From: Diorhabda sublineata
Lineage: Eukaryota > Arthropoda > Insecta > Coleoptera > Chrysomelidae
Assembly (NCBI RefSeq): GCF_026230105.1
Contig: NC_079484.1
Location: forward strand, 3,611,805 to 3,675,804
Reading direction: 5' to 3'
Length of the DNA: 64,000 bases
The notes beneath the pieces are model-generated. The model saw nothing but the letters and a program-made list of their open reading frames with translations. It had not been told where the DNA came from and did not search any database. Shown here piece by piece: positions 1-11,039 of the stretch. The translations under genes and the position numbers were made by a program. Position 1 is the stretch's first letter. Each line of letters begins with the position of its first letter.

Positions 1-300
1 TCAGTGGTATAAGTTTTTTCACTATACTTTAAAATGCTTTTCTTCTCTTCGTTCACCGAAGGAACTTTTACGGAATGTTCGGAATTTCGTTTGTTCAAAT
101 TCAGCGTTTCTTTGGATAAAATATACTCGCCGTCTTCTGTATCGTCTTTTTCTTCATCGGATTCAAATTTGTTGCTTGCTAGACCTTCTTCGAACTTCTT
201 CTTAAGTGTTAAAGCGTATTCGTCTAAAAACTCAGGGGGATCGAAGGACAGTTTCTTGTTCCCCACTAGACAGTGTTGATCGAAGCTCAAACCTCCACAT
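1..300 (-). CDS. PDE9: PDE9 exon 11 (partial, C-terminal tail)
   Basis: Residues 640-739 of the joined protein. The acceptor is the CAG just above position 300. The frame joins exon 10 through a split Arg codon (CG|A) and stays open to the window edge, so the stop codon lies outside. The translation is hydrophilic, with an acidic stretch (ESDEEKDDTEDGEY) and many Lys and Ser. I recognise no domain. The stop, or one more splice site, must lie to the left. Confidence 0.85.
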
Positions 301-954
301 CTGAAACAGAAAAGAAACGTAACCGCAATATTTGATTGGGAAAATCTCGAATATACGATGAACGAAGTTCAAACTGTAAAGTATTGGAAAAGTATTGAAA
401 AAGAACTAGTACTACCACATATCCTTATAGAAAATGTCAACATATGCTGCAAATACTGTAGGAAGATCACTTACACCTTTTTTTTACCGTATAAAAGAGT
501 TATTTTCCCCCAGTCCCCCAGTCAGTATTTTTTTTAATTCGAGATCATTTAAGAGGTCATTATTGATATAGTATATGCAGAAATCTCTTGTTTATGTTTG
601 TGAATAACGGCCAGTTTATAACGGCATTTAGTGAGTGTAAAAATAAACCAAAACCAAAAAGAAACTGTAGAAGAACGTGTTTAAATTTCGCGCGCTTTCC
701 TTGAGTGACAGAAACAACATGGCCGTTTTCCTGATTTCCGCTATAACGTCTGACACCATTAGAAATATTAATTTTGTACCAATCAGATCTATATTATGGC
801 TCTTAAAAGAGTTCATGTTGAAGAAGCGAAGTTTGAACTCAAGTTTCTTTAGATTTTGATCGAAGGGTACCATTGGATTCGTCATTCTCTACCATCAACA
901 ATTATATATCTTGTTTACCGTAAGGAAAGTAAATATTAGTTGGTTAGGCCTTAC
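301..954. other. PDE9 intron 10; nothing else seen
   Basis: Simple AT-rich intron between exons 10 and 11. The two opposing short open frames here show no family signal. A plain poly-T/C tract lies near 480-535. Confidence 0.6.
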
Positions 955-1239
955 CGTAGTTTTCCTTTAGCCACCATCTTTGCTATTTCCGAATGATTGA
1001 GATGCTGAACTCTTTCTCTGCTACCTTTACGAGATCCTGGATAACTTTTTCTACCAGTAGTAGTAATACTGCTTTCCGTGGATATTTTAAACTTCAAAGC
1101 TTTCTCCGAAACTTCGACTTCGTTAGCCGTTTCCGAATCTCCGCTTTCTGTATCTTCTTGAACATCTTCGAGACTTTGTCCGTCACCTGGTCCTGTAGCG
1201 GCGTCATTGTCTGTGATTTCTTCGTCCGATGACCGCGAT
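955..1239 (-). CDS. PDE9: PDE9 exon 10 (C-terminal tail)
   Basis: Residues 545-640. The acceptor (tttcctag) is above 1239 and the donor GTAAGG is below 955. It begins by completing an Arg codon (AG|A) from exon 9 and ends in CG of the next Arg. The sequence is acidic and Ser/Thr-rich (EEITDNDAATGPGDG, then EDVQEDTESGDSE), followed by a basic stretch (GRKSYPGSRKGSRE). It looks like a disordered regulatory tail, with several possible basophilic kinase sites (for example RKGSRE), but no known domain. Confidence 0.85.
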
Positions 1240-2080
1240 CTAGGAAAAGAAATGTTATTTTCTAAAAGATAATGATGGTTATTTGGATTTTGAGGTTATG
1301 TGAAAAAAATGTGAATCAGTTCACAACTTTGCGTTTTATTTAATTCTTTAGCATTTTCGAAGACTTTTGCCAAGAATTTGAACGTGTTAATGATGATGAT
1401 ACATACATACAACTTCCATAACATATTGTATAAGTAGAAACTTTTTGTATGAGTGTAAGATTTGGTCTCAAATTTTTTTTATGTATTAATTTTATAAAAA
1501 CTTATATCCTGTCCTCATATTTCTTGTATTTTTCACAAAGACAATAAATTTATTGTACGAGTTCCTACAAAGGCTGAGTTTCTATAACTTTCAAGCTTTC
1601 ACGAAATACTTTTTAAAAGCGAAGAAGTTCTTTTTATTGTCAGATGGAAGCTGAAGCTATGCTTTTATTGATATTTTGTATTGGCATTCTTTCGATTAAC
1701 ATCCGTTTTTTCCATTTAGAACGTGCTTCTCATGGGAAATTTATTGACAACAATGGCTTTTAATCCCATAAAACAAAGTTAAATAATAAGAATGTTACTG
1801 ATGGTACTGATGCTGTAAACATTATTTATTAAAAAATTATTGGCTGAAAATTTCGTCTCCAACAATTATTACAGTCCTAGAACCACTGACAACATATTTG
1901 TTACGGTTGTTTGTCCTTCTTTTTAGAAACATTCTGTTTTTGAGCGAATAGGACGGATTTGGTGAGACTGAAATCTTTCTGGAAGCTTTTCCTTTCATTT
2001 CATTTTCAGTTTTTATCTTTTTATCATTTTTAAAGGCTCCTTTCCTGGTATAGATGTAATGACAGAAAGTTTGTACTCAC
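1240..2080. other. PDE9 intron 9; nothing else seen
   Basis: AT-rich intron between exons 9 and 10, with no recognisable element on either strand. Confidence 0.55.
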
Positions 2081-2298
2081 CTGGAACGTGTTTGTTGAAA
2101 GCTGAAGCTCTTCTTCATTTTAATGTTCGCATTAGAATTAGATTTTGGCACATTTGGATCAGAGCTTTGAGATGACGGGCTATGGTCGGCTAGAGTTGTT
2201 TCTACTATACTTTTACGGTGCAGTCTTTCTTCCCTCGTTGCTTCATTAAGTCTTCGATAGTAGTCAAGTGCGTCTCGAACAGGTACAATTATTAAATC
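2081..2298 (-). CDS. PDE9: PDE9 exon 9 (end of catalytic domain and start of tail)
   Basis: Residues 473-545. The acceptor is cttattcag and the donor is GTGAGT. It opens with DLIIVPVRDALDYYRRLNEA, which matches the last helix of PDE9 catalytic domains (the ...PLWESRDRYEELKRIDDA region in human PDE9A). It then runs into a basic and Ser/Asn-rich segment that differs from vertebrate PDE9. The exon ends with AG of an Arg codon. Confidence 0.9.
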
Positions 2299-3491
2299 CT
2301 GAATAAGACAATAAATACTCATTATATTTTTACTAGAAGCAATTCTTCCCAATATTTCGTTAAAATTTGATAAAGTAACCAACATTTTTTATCAAAAAAC
2401 AAACCCTTTCAAGGTATTTTCTCGTCCATCGATTACAAAACATGTTCCAAATGGATCACATCATTAATCGAGCATACAGAAATCCCAATGTGCAAGCAAT
2501 ACTTCAAATAAGGAGGAATCTAGGTCTTGTAGAGCGTCAGAAGCTGCTACGGAATATATTGTTTTGTGGTATTAAAGCTCCAAGTTTTTGTGAAACTGCT
2601 TTAGCTACAGTTGAACGACAATGAACTTTCATTACTGGTTTAAAGATTCGAAATCACTTGATGTGCTACCATAGATAAAAAGCAGTTTTTGATGAATGAA
2701 CGGATGATAGAAAAAGAGAAAAAAATAAACCATGTTTCCAAGTTTTTATTTGGGGTCTATCTGTGACCAAAGCTGGTGATTTTCATTGCAATTTTATTCT
2801 GTCAGCAGCAATGCGAAAGACTGTGGGGAGATTTTATTGAACCCGGTTCTTATTCCAAGGTATTCGTCTTTTTCTTGAACCTCTTTTTCCAAATTTTTGG
2901 CTTGGATGGCCTATTTTCGTTCCAGGACTCAGCAGGACAGAGAAAACGTAGCATCTCAGTATTTTAATTTTTTTTTTGAAGAGAAAGATTGTGAATATGA
3001 ATGAATATAATTTAATAAAGAAAACACTGAATTATAGTTCGTAAATTGTTAGCAGAAAACGATATAAGGTAAGAAAAACATTCTTGAAAGCGGAAAAATC
3101 CAACTGTCGTTTTAATATGTTGACATAAAGTGTTTTCCAGTCAAGACGATGTGCAAAAATTATCAAAATGCATCACGTATTTCAGATTTAATATCACATT
3201 CGCTCTGGTGAGTAGAGGGATGGGATTTATATTTTGCTATTATAAAATGATATAAAAATGTTCCTGAACATCATTATAAAAATTGAGAAACGTGGAAATT
3301 AGTTATTTATTAGAAAAACGATGATTTTCTTCAATATTTCAAACTAGATGCACTATTGGATAAAATGCATTGATTTGGTAATCGAGGGCATCAATGTTAT
3401 TGAATCGGATAATTTATAGCAATACAGGATAAAATTATTGAAGGATTTCGTGGAATTAAAAAAAAACTACAAAATTTGATTCACATATTAC
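2299..3491. other. PDE9 intron 8; one unassigned plus-strand open frame
   Basis: The intron holds a 60-codon plus-strand open frame at 2442-2624 (MDHIINRAYRNPNVQ...). I do not recognise it and it has no neighbour of its kind. No terminal repeats or target duplications were seen. It is probably old transposon debris or chance. Confidence 0.4.
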
Positions 3492-3743
3492 CTGTAATTC
3501 AATGAAAAGTTCTCCTAGTGCCTCAAATAAAGGCAGTAATACAAATCCGATAAAAGAGCACTGTGAAGATGGTTTGGTAATTTTTTCACGATCCATAAAC
3601 GGTGTAACTGGCAATCCTTCCAGTTTTTCAGCGTCGCTTTGCTTGAAGAATTCCTGGAGGAGTTTATCAAGCCATGGTTCAGCTACGTCCATAGGCCTCG
3701 CTTCGTTGGATATGTCTGATACTTTTATTAGAACCATGCATAA
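3492..3743 (-). CDS. PDE9: PDE9 exon 8 (catalytic core, metal and purine-binding residues)
   Basis: Residues 389-472, exactly 84 codons, phase 0 at both ends, acceptor ctttcag and donor GTAATA. VSDISNEARPMDVAEPW carries Asp398, the fourth metal ligand. LEGLPVTPFMDREK is the PDE9-type M-loop approach. QCSFIGFVLLPLFE carries the invariant purine Gln449 and clamp Phe452. The position equivalent to human PDE9A Tyr424 is Phe420 here (LLQEFFKQSD), as in most other PDE families. Confidence 0.96.
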
Positions 3744-4045
3744 CTGAAAGAGATAAATATGAACGTAGAAATTTGAAGCAGATTATGACTATCCAATATG
3801 CAACTTCAAATTATCATTAAAAAGCTGAAAGACAAAAAAATGTTGTGGAAAAACATCTAAAAGGAATAACAGAGACAGTTTTTAATTAGATAATAAAAAA
3901 TAACGGTTTGGTTTGATTGATAATAATACAATTTAGGAAGTTTTGTTTTGAATGCTGAGTATGATTTGCACTAGCTCAAATCTATCTACAGATCTAAGAA
4001 AGCTAATAATTTTAAAAACGTTAACGAAATAATTGTTAAGTTTGT

Positions 4046-4260
4046 TTTTTAACATTATTAGAACGTAAAGGTCCTAATGAAGTAGTAGGATTTATTGGTT
4101 TAATCCAATTTTTTAGTGATGCTATTGAATTATTTAGTAAAGAACAAATTTATCCTTTTATATAAAATTTCAATTCATATTATTTATCAACTATTTTTAA
4201 TTTATTATTATCTTTATTTATATGAATATATACCATTCAATTAGAATTAATATTAACTTT
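4046..4260 (+). pseudogene. ND1: NUMT: nuclear copy of part of mitochondrial ND1
   Basis: Read with the invertebrate mitochondrial code (TGA=Trp, ATA=Met), the plus strand gives FLTLLERK, then GPNEVVGFIGLIQFFSDAI, then ELFSKEQIYPF and a hydrophobic run. This is the middle of NADH dehydrogenase subunit 1. About eight residues that normally separate ERK from the GPN motif are missing in frame, and a TAA interrupts the frame after the PF motif. The base composition is far richer in A+T than the flanks. It lies inside PDE9 intron 7 and cannot be functional in the nucleus. Confidence 0.88.
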
Positions 4261-4550
4261 AATTTAACAATTTTATTTTTTTTTTTTGGTGTTTCAAGTT
4301 TAAGTGTTCCCATTTTATACTAAAAGTTACCACCAATCAACCTTCTCCCACGAAAATCATTGCAAAGGGATTATTCCTAACAGCACACTCTATAGTTTAG
4401 TAGTCGTTGTATCTTTTAAGTTTATCAGTGAGTTATTATGATTATTATGGCAAGTATTCAATATTCTGGATGTCGGCGAAGGTGTTGATGGGACTATTTC
4501 CACATTCCTCTTTTACCACATCTGTTTAATATCAATTGTGACATTCACGT

Positions 4551-7395
4551 ATTTGACCAGTTCCTCCTGGTGTTTGTTGAGAACTTTATGGGTGTTTGGT
4601 ATGGCTGCATCGACCAGAAGGAGTGAAATAATCCTTCAATCAACCACCACGATCTGTTATTCATCACTGGCGTATCGGTAATAATGAATCTATCGTAGTA
4701 AAGTCTAGAATCCTCATTTTCGAGCAACCTGGTACTTATAATACGGCGTATAAGTATTGAGGAAGACCGAATTTGTTGGCTAGTTCCTGGTGGATGATGT
4801 TGCAGGATTAGCTTTCACATTACAAGCAGATGCTATTTGCAGAATGGTATCTGATATTTGTTTTCTGCATTTTTCGGATTTGGCCAGTTTCCCTTGATGT
4901 TTATTGAGAACGTTATGGGTGTTTGGTATGGCTACATCGACCCGAAGAAGTGAAATAATCCTTCAATCAACCACCACGATCTGTTATTCATCACTGACGT
5001 ATCGGTAATAATGAATCTATCGTAGTAAAGTCTAGAATCTTCATTTTCGAGCAACCTGGTACTTATAATACGGCGTATAAGTATTGAGGAAGACCGAATT
5101 TGTTGGCTAGTTTCTGGTGGATGATGCTGCAGGATTAGTTTTCACATTACGAGCAGATGCTATTTGCAGAATGGTATCTGATATTTGTTTTCTGCATTTT
5201 TCGGATTTGGCCAGTTTCCCCTGATGTTTATTGAGAACGTTATGGGTGTTTGGTATGGCTACATCGACCCGAAGGAGTGAAATAATCCTTCTATCAACCA
5301 CCACGATCTGTTATTCATCACTGGCGTATCGGTAATAATGAATCTATCGTAGTAAAGTGTAGAATCTTCATTTTCGAGCAACCTGGTACTTATAATACGG
5401 CGTATAAGTATTGAGGAAGACCGAATTTGTTGGCTAGTTTCTGGTGGATGATGCTGCAGGATTAGTTTTCACATTACGAGCAGATGCTATTTGCAGAATG
5501 GTATCTGATATTTGTTTTCTGCATTTTTCGGATTTGGCCAGTTTCCCTTGATGTTTGTTGAAAACGTTATGGGTGTTTGGTATGGCTACATCGACCAGAA
5601 GAAGTGAAATAATCCTTCAATCAACCACCACGATCTGTTATTCATCGGTAATAATAAATCTATCGTAGTAAAGTCTAGAATCCTCATTTTCGAGCAACCT
5701 GGTACTTATAATACGGCGTATAAGTATTGAGGAAGACCGAATTTGTTGGCTAGTTTCTGGTGGATGATGCTGCAGGATTAGTTTTCACATTACGAGCAGA
5801 TGCTATTTGCAGAATGGTATCTGATATTTGTTTTCTGCATTTTTCGGATTTGACCAGTTCCTCCTGGTGTTTGTTGAGAACTTTATGGGTGTTTGGTATG
5901 GCTGCATCGACCAGAAGGAGTGAAATAATCCTTCAATCAACCACCACGATCTGTTATTCATCACTGGCGTATCGGTAATAATGAATCTATCGTAGTAAAG
6001 TGTAGAATCTTCATTTTCGAGCAACCTGGTACTTATAATACGGCGTATAAGTATTGAGGAAGACCGAATTTGTTGGCTAGTTTCTGGTGGATGATGCTGC
6101 AGGATTAGTTTTCACATTACGAGCAGATGCTATTTGCAGAATGGTATCTGATATTTGTTTTCTGCATTTTTCGGATTTGGCCAGTTTCCCTTGATGTTTG
6201 TTGAAAACGTTATGGGTGTTTGGTATGGCTACATCGACCAGAAGAAGTGAAATAATCCTTCAATCAACCACCACGATCTGTTATTCATCACTGGCGTATC
6301 GGTAATAATGAATCTATCGTAGTAAAGTCTAGAATCCTCATTTTCGAGCAAACTGGTACTTATAATACGGCGTATAAGTATTGAGGAAGACCGAATTTGT
6401 TGGCTAGTTTCTGGTGGATAATGCTGCAGGATTAGTTTTCACATTACGAGCAGATGCTATTTGCAGAATGGTATCTGATATTTGTTTTCTGCATTTTTCG
6501 GATTTGGCCAGTTTCCCTTGATGTTTGTTGAGAACGTTATGGGTGTTTGGTATGGCTACATCGACCCGAAGGAGTGAAATAATCCTTCAATCAACCACCA
6601 CGATCTGTTATTCATCACTGGCGTATCGGTAATAATGAATCTATCGTAGTAAAGTCTAGAATCTTCATTTTCGAGCAACCTGGTACTTATAATACGGCGT
6701 ATAAGTATTGAGGAAGACCGAATTTGTTGGCTAGTTTCTGGTGGATGATGCTGCAGGATTAGCTTTCACATTACAAGCAGATGCTATTTGCAGAATGGTA
6801 TCTGATATTTGTTTTCTGCATTTTTCGGATTTGGCCAGTTTCCCTTGATGTTTATTGAGAACGTTATGGGTGTTTGGTATGGCTACATCGACCCGAAGAA
6901 GTGAAATAATCCTTCAATCAACCACCACGATCTGTTATTCATCACTGACGTATCGGTAATAATGAATCTATCGTAGTAAAGTCTAGAATCCTCATTTTCG
7001 AGCAACCTGGTACTTATAATACGGCGTATAAGTATTGAGGAAGACCGAATTTGTTGGCTAGTTTCTGGTGGATGATGCTGCAGGATTAGTTTTCACATTA
7101 CGAGCAGATGCTATTTGCAGAATGGTATCTGATATTTGTTTTCTGCATTTTTCGGATTTGGCCAGTTTCCCTTGATGTTTATTGAGAACGTTATGGGTGT
7201 TTGGTATGGCTACATCGACCCGAAGGAGTGAAATAATCCTTCTATCAACCACCACGATCTGTTATTCATCACTGGCGTATCGGTAATAATGAATCTATCG
7301 TAGTAAAGTCTAGAATCTTCATTTTCGAGCAACCTGGTACTTATAATACGGCGTATAAGTATTGAGGAAGACCGAACTTGTTGGCTAGTTTCTGG
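4551..7395 (-). repeat. 327-bp tandem array, about 8.7 copies, LINE-derived
   Basis: A fixed marker (CTGATATTTG after ATGGTAT) recurs at 4851, 5178, 5505, 5821, 6148, 6475, 6802 and 7129. That is every 327 bp except one copy of 316 bp, which lost 11 bp (missing ACTGGCGTATC near 5646). Copies are nearly identical. Two variants differ at the block reading GACCAGTTCCTCCTGG (4556 and 5851) versus GGCCAGTTTCCC. On the minus strand each unit encodes LLENEDSRLYYDRFIITDTP in one frame and VDVAIPNTHNVLNKHQ in another. Both are motifs from the C-terminal part of a non-LTR retrotransposon polyprotein. Confidence 0.92.
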
Positions 7396-7760
7396 TTTCT
7401 TGATTATTCGGATCCTCAATTACATTTTTCTTGTAGTTATTAGTGTTAAAAACTCGATCCTGAATGTCCCTAATGAAGCCTTCGGTCTCTGGAAAGAGAT
7501 TTCCGCTAGTAAGCCATCTTTTTGAAGCTATTTTGTCAAACATGCTGCCGATTAAGATCGTGATTCTGTTTTTCTGTGAAAGAGTTCACGTAGTTTCATA
7601 ACCCGTCGAAAGTGTAGTTTAACAAGGTCGATTAAGCCTCTTCTACTTTCTTGTCGGGGTAATGTCTTATAGTGGATGACTTCGAGTGGTGGTTGTTGTC
7701 TTTCGTCATTATTGTTTGTAACTAAGTTGGAATTTCTGGAACCGTTGTCGATATTCATCC
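7396..7760 (-). mobile_element. Non-LTR retrotransposon remnant directly upstream of the 327-bp array
   Basis: Minus-strand translation gives WLTSGNLFPETEGFIRDIQD, then RVFNTNNYKKNVIEDP. This is the segment that normally precedes the LYYDR...VDVAIPNTHN region in a family of insect LINE polyproteins. It abuts the tandem array in the order expected for one element, so it is the single-copy parent segment. It is broken by stops and has no intact RT domain. Confidence 0.75.
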
Positions 7761-7778
7761 TAAATACACTATTTACAT

Positions 7779-7846
7779 CACCACTACACCAGCACTCACA
7801 ATTTCACTGTTTGACGCGCGTTTTGCGTGAGTGTTGGTGTAGTGGT
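7779..7846. repeat. Imperfect 21-bp stem inverted repeat
   Basis: The left arm, CACCACTACACCAGCACTCAC (7779-7799), pairs with GTGAGTGTTGGTGTAGTGGT (7827-7846) with one G:T-type mismatch. The loop of 27 nt contains GACGCGCG. It could be the structured end of the neighbouring LINE remnant or an independent small element. No target duplication was seen. Confidence 0.7.
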
Positions 7847-7860
7847 AGTGCCATTGGTTA

Positions 7861-8479
7861 GTCATCTTTTGTCCAAATACTCTCCATGACTTTTGTTTTT
7901 GTTTCTTGAATAATCCTGTCTTTTCGTTTTTGCTGCTTCGCCAAAGCGGATTTGAATTTGAACAACTGCCATCTAAGACTAGTTTCTTGCGCGTTGTAAT
8001 CAAATATTTCACCAATGTTTTCATTGAATCATCATCAATAATATCAGAGGTATTTTCACAAATACTGTATATTAAACCTCTTAATGTATCAAGTTGTTCA
8101 TACCATTGAAATTATTACGTAGTAGCCTCGGTATCGGAATCGACCTTCTAATAGATCCTCTAATGATGAGAAACGTGAAGGAATTCAATTAAACTAGGTA
8201 TACAGTAAATGATGGGATCGCTATCTCGATCGATGAGGACATAGTTGAAGAGGAAGAGAGAATATGTGTCATGGAAAGCCGTATTCGTTGTCTCACGTCC
8301 ACTATAAACACTAACCGATTGTGAACGTCGGACTGCCAGTGACAAATGTAATTTTGATATATCGGTTTCAACATAATTACCTTTGGTCTACAAAATCGAA
8401 ATTGCTAGAAATTTAGACGGTCATTTAGGATAATTCCATCACATATTGAATTCATATTAAAAGACAGTATATATACAAA
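7861..8479. other. PDE9 intron 7 segment, unassigned
   Basis: Several overlapping short open frames on both strands, none with a family signal. It lies between two LINE remnants and may be their degraded flank. Confidence 0.35.
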
Positions 8480-9700
8480 GTGGACTATAAAAAAAAGTTC
8501 ATAATGACAGGCTATATTTGTATTTCACTCTTTCTTTCCATTTTTTTTCTTTCTCTAACCTTATTTTATCAGTTAATTCCAACTGTTCTCAAATTTCTTC
8601 CAGCCTCCTCCGATCATTTTCCTTGGCCTTCCTCTTGTTTTTTCTCATCTTATTTACCTTTTAGTACTTGATTCGCTTATCTGTCTTCTGTGTTTCTGTC
8701 CCAATTATCTCGCTATACGTTATTTAATCATATGGGTAATACTTGGGTGCTTGGGCAATTATCATAGTTCCCTGTTTGTTATTTTTCTGTATACTGTTTT
8801 GTCTTCAATGTCGTCATTAATCTTTTTAGATAACTGGTGGGTTAATTATCGTTCCTTATTTTACTGCTTCACGGATTTTTGTTATTTCTTTATACATCTC
8901 TTTCTTCGTTTCTTTTTTTATGACAGCGACTTCCAAATATTCCAATTTTTCTATTTTGGAGCTATTATTTTCATTATAATCATCATGATATCTTTTTATT
9001 ACATTCGAAATATATTATCTTTCATTACCATGTATTTTGTTCTTTTCTTGATGATCCCTTTCTTACCTGGACCTTACCATAAGTACAAATGCTAGATTGA
9101 TAGAACTAAGTAGAAAAGGATTGTAGATAACGAGTCTCCTTGTTTCAGACCTTTCCCTGTTTTGAATTTGTTAAAATTACTGCACTTTAAACCTACTTTT
9201 CTCCAGATTTGCACTAATCTACTAAATTTAACTGGTATATTCTACTTTTTCGATTCGTATTATTATTTATGGTATCTATAATCGATGAATAGCATATACA
9301 GACTTAGATTTTGCTCGTAAGCATTCTCTTGAACTTGTTTTATGATAAGAATTTCGTCTATTCTCGATTTTACTGCTCTAAATCGTGGTAAATTTTCTTT
9401 GTGACATTTCTCTGATCTATTTTCAAGTATTTTCAACAAAATTTTGTTACATCTATTTACCATAAGATATTGCATTCTTTTTTGGGATCTTCTTCATTGA
9501 TTGATATGTTAAATACCTTGTTCCAATCATCTTTGATCTTTTCTCCTCCCCATACTAATACCGATAAGTGCCATATTCTCTAAATTAATTGTTCTTCTCC
9601 ATATTTTACAATTTCTATTCGAATATTGTTTTCTCCTGGACTCTATATCTTAAGCATTCTGTCGCTACTTTTTTTGTGTTATCGTCATGGCCAGATTTTC
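8480..9700 (-). mobile_element. LINE (endonuclease/RT type) remnant
   Basis: Minus-strand reading, from 9700 down: SPGENNIRIEIVKYGEEQ and KIKDDWNKV (RT start), IDEILIIKQVQENAYEQN with LYMLFIDYR (RT block with the first catalytic region), GLKQGDSLSTILFYLVL near 9150 (RT block 4), EKLEYLEVAVIKKETKKE near 8950 (thumb), and RGRPRK followed by KKFENSWN near 8640 (C-terminal end). The order is that of a full LINE RT-to-tail, but the frame shifts and stops often and the YADD region is not readable. The hydrophobic plus-strand frame at 8751-9095 is only its antisense. Confidence 0.85.
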
Positions 9701-9829
9701 CTCTTTACTTTCCTCTTCCTCCAATCATTTAGCAAATCTCCAATTTCTTTTAAATTCCCTCTTTGCTTGGTTTCTTTCGATTTTCGAATATTTGCAACAA
9801 AAATCTTCATGAGCTTAGATTGAAATAAA

Positions 9830-10580
9830 AAGAAAAGCAACGTCTATGGCTTATTGAAATTTTTTCAGCATTAAAAGTAAATTACGTAATATGTATCAAA
9901 ACAGACTTGAAATGAAAGAAATTATACAAAAAAAATCGTAAATATTTCGAAAATCATCATTCAAATTTGGAAATAAGTTGTAACATCCTAATTTTTTCTG
10001 ATTTCTATTTTCAAATGTAATTTCTATCATTCAAAAATAAAACGTTCAATCAATGTATACGGAAAAATTTCGGGAAGCATTTTGTAAGAAAAATATATAA
10101 AGCAGATGCCACTTAGGTAGCGTGTAGAAGGAACGAGATTATGATAAAGCCTACAAAGGAGTAGAATCCATTTTGGTGCACACTCATAAATTATGTAGAA
10201 TATTCTTTGCGTTGCTTGCTGCGAGATTAAATATTTTTCTATGGAATATAATTTTCCTTGTTTGTACTATGCATGTACTATGTCTAATGGAAAAGTATGA
10301 GAGCGAACGTTTTTTTTGTAATAACGGACCGTTCAATGTTTAATTTCAATCTTACAATTTAATTATTGAATTATCGAACCATTCCGGCAGTTAGTAGGTG
10401 TGACATAACCTTAAAATTTCATATCTGTCAGTTGATTCAAAAAAATTCATTTTCAAACCATGTATAATATGATTCAACAACTTTTTCAATCAATTTAATT
10501 GAGAAATAAATTAATAATATTGTATTTTGTAATTTTTTCTTGATCATAAAATTATTTATCGTCGAAAATTGAAGTAGACT
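9830..10580. other. PDE9 intron 7 segment, unassigned
   Basis: AT-rich sequence with no recognisable coding or terminal structure on either strand. Confidence 0.4.
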
Positions 10581-10589
10581 CCAGTTTAT

Positions 10590-10852
10590 GTTTTATTACC
10601 AGGTGCAAGAACTAGTCTTCTGACCTGTGAACATGCCAAATATAATTGACCATGGAAAGACCATGGATTTTTCAGTTTCAGACCAAAAAAAGTTTCGTAT
10701 GGTGATTCAAACTCAAATGGCAAATCGTTTGGGATCATCGATATCCTTGTAATGAGAATCCCAACAGTTATTTTTGTAGCGACTGTCTGTGGAAACTGAG
10801 ATTTTTCAATCGAGTGGTTGGCAGCCTTGCTTGTGACATTTCGTACTGTCAT
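10590..10852 (-). mobile_element. Helitron Rep/helicase C-terminal fragment
   Basis: The minus-strand frame contains VGILITRISMIPNDLPFEF, then GLKLKNPWSFHGQLYLACSQ, then LVLAPGNKT. These match the final PIF1-like helicase motifs of Helitron proteins (consensus IPRIPMIP...LPFEFKR and HGQLYVACSRV...). The stretch between them, normally with the INKxQGQS motif, is deleted. No replication-initiator part and no CTRR terminus were seen nearby. Confidence 0.82.
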
Positions 10853-11039
10853 TCTGACTTACGTTTTATACTTAACTCTGTAATATCACAAATAGTTTAG
10901 AAGAAAACATAAAGATCAGGTTATGACTCTAGTTCGATTAACTGCGTTGTGTTTTATTCTGAGATTTAAGCAACCTAGACGTGATCATAGAAGCGCATGC
11001 GTGTATTTTGTGATTGCCTCAAACGCTCAGTTCGAGTTC

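Noticed and set aside
4545..7419. Recurring 60-73-codon frames as a gene family
   Set aside because: They repeat with the 327-bp array and are pieces of a LINE polyprotein broken by frameshifts.
8751..9095. 114-codon plus-strand frame that looks like a membrane protein
   Set aside because: It is the antisense of a LINE RT remnant; AT-rich antisense sequence gives Phe/Ile/Leu runs.
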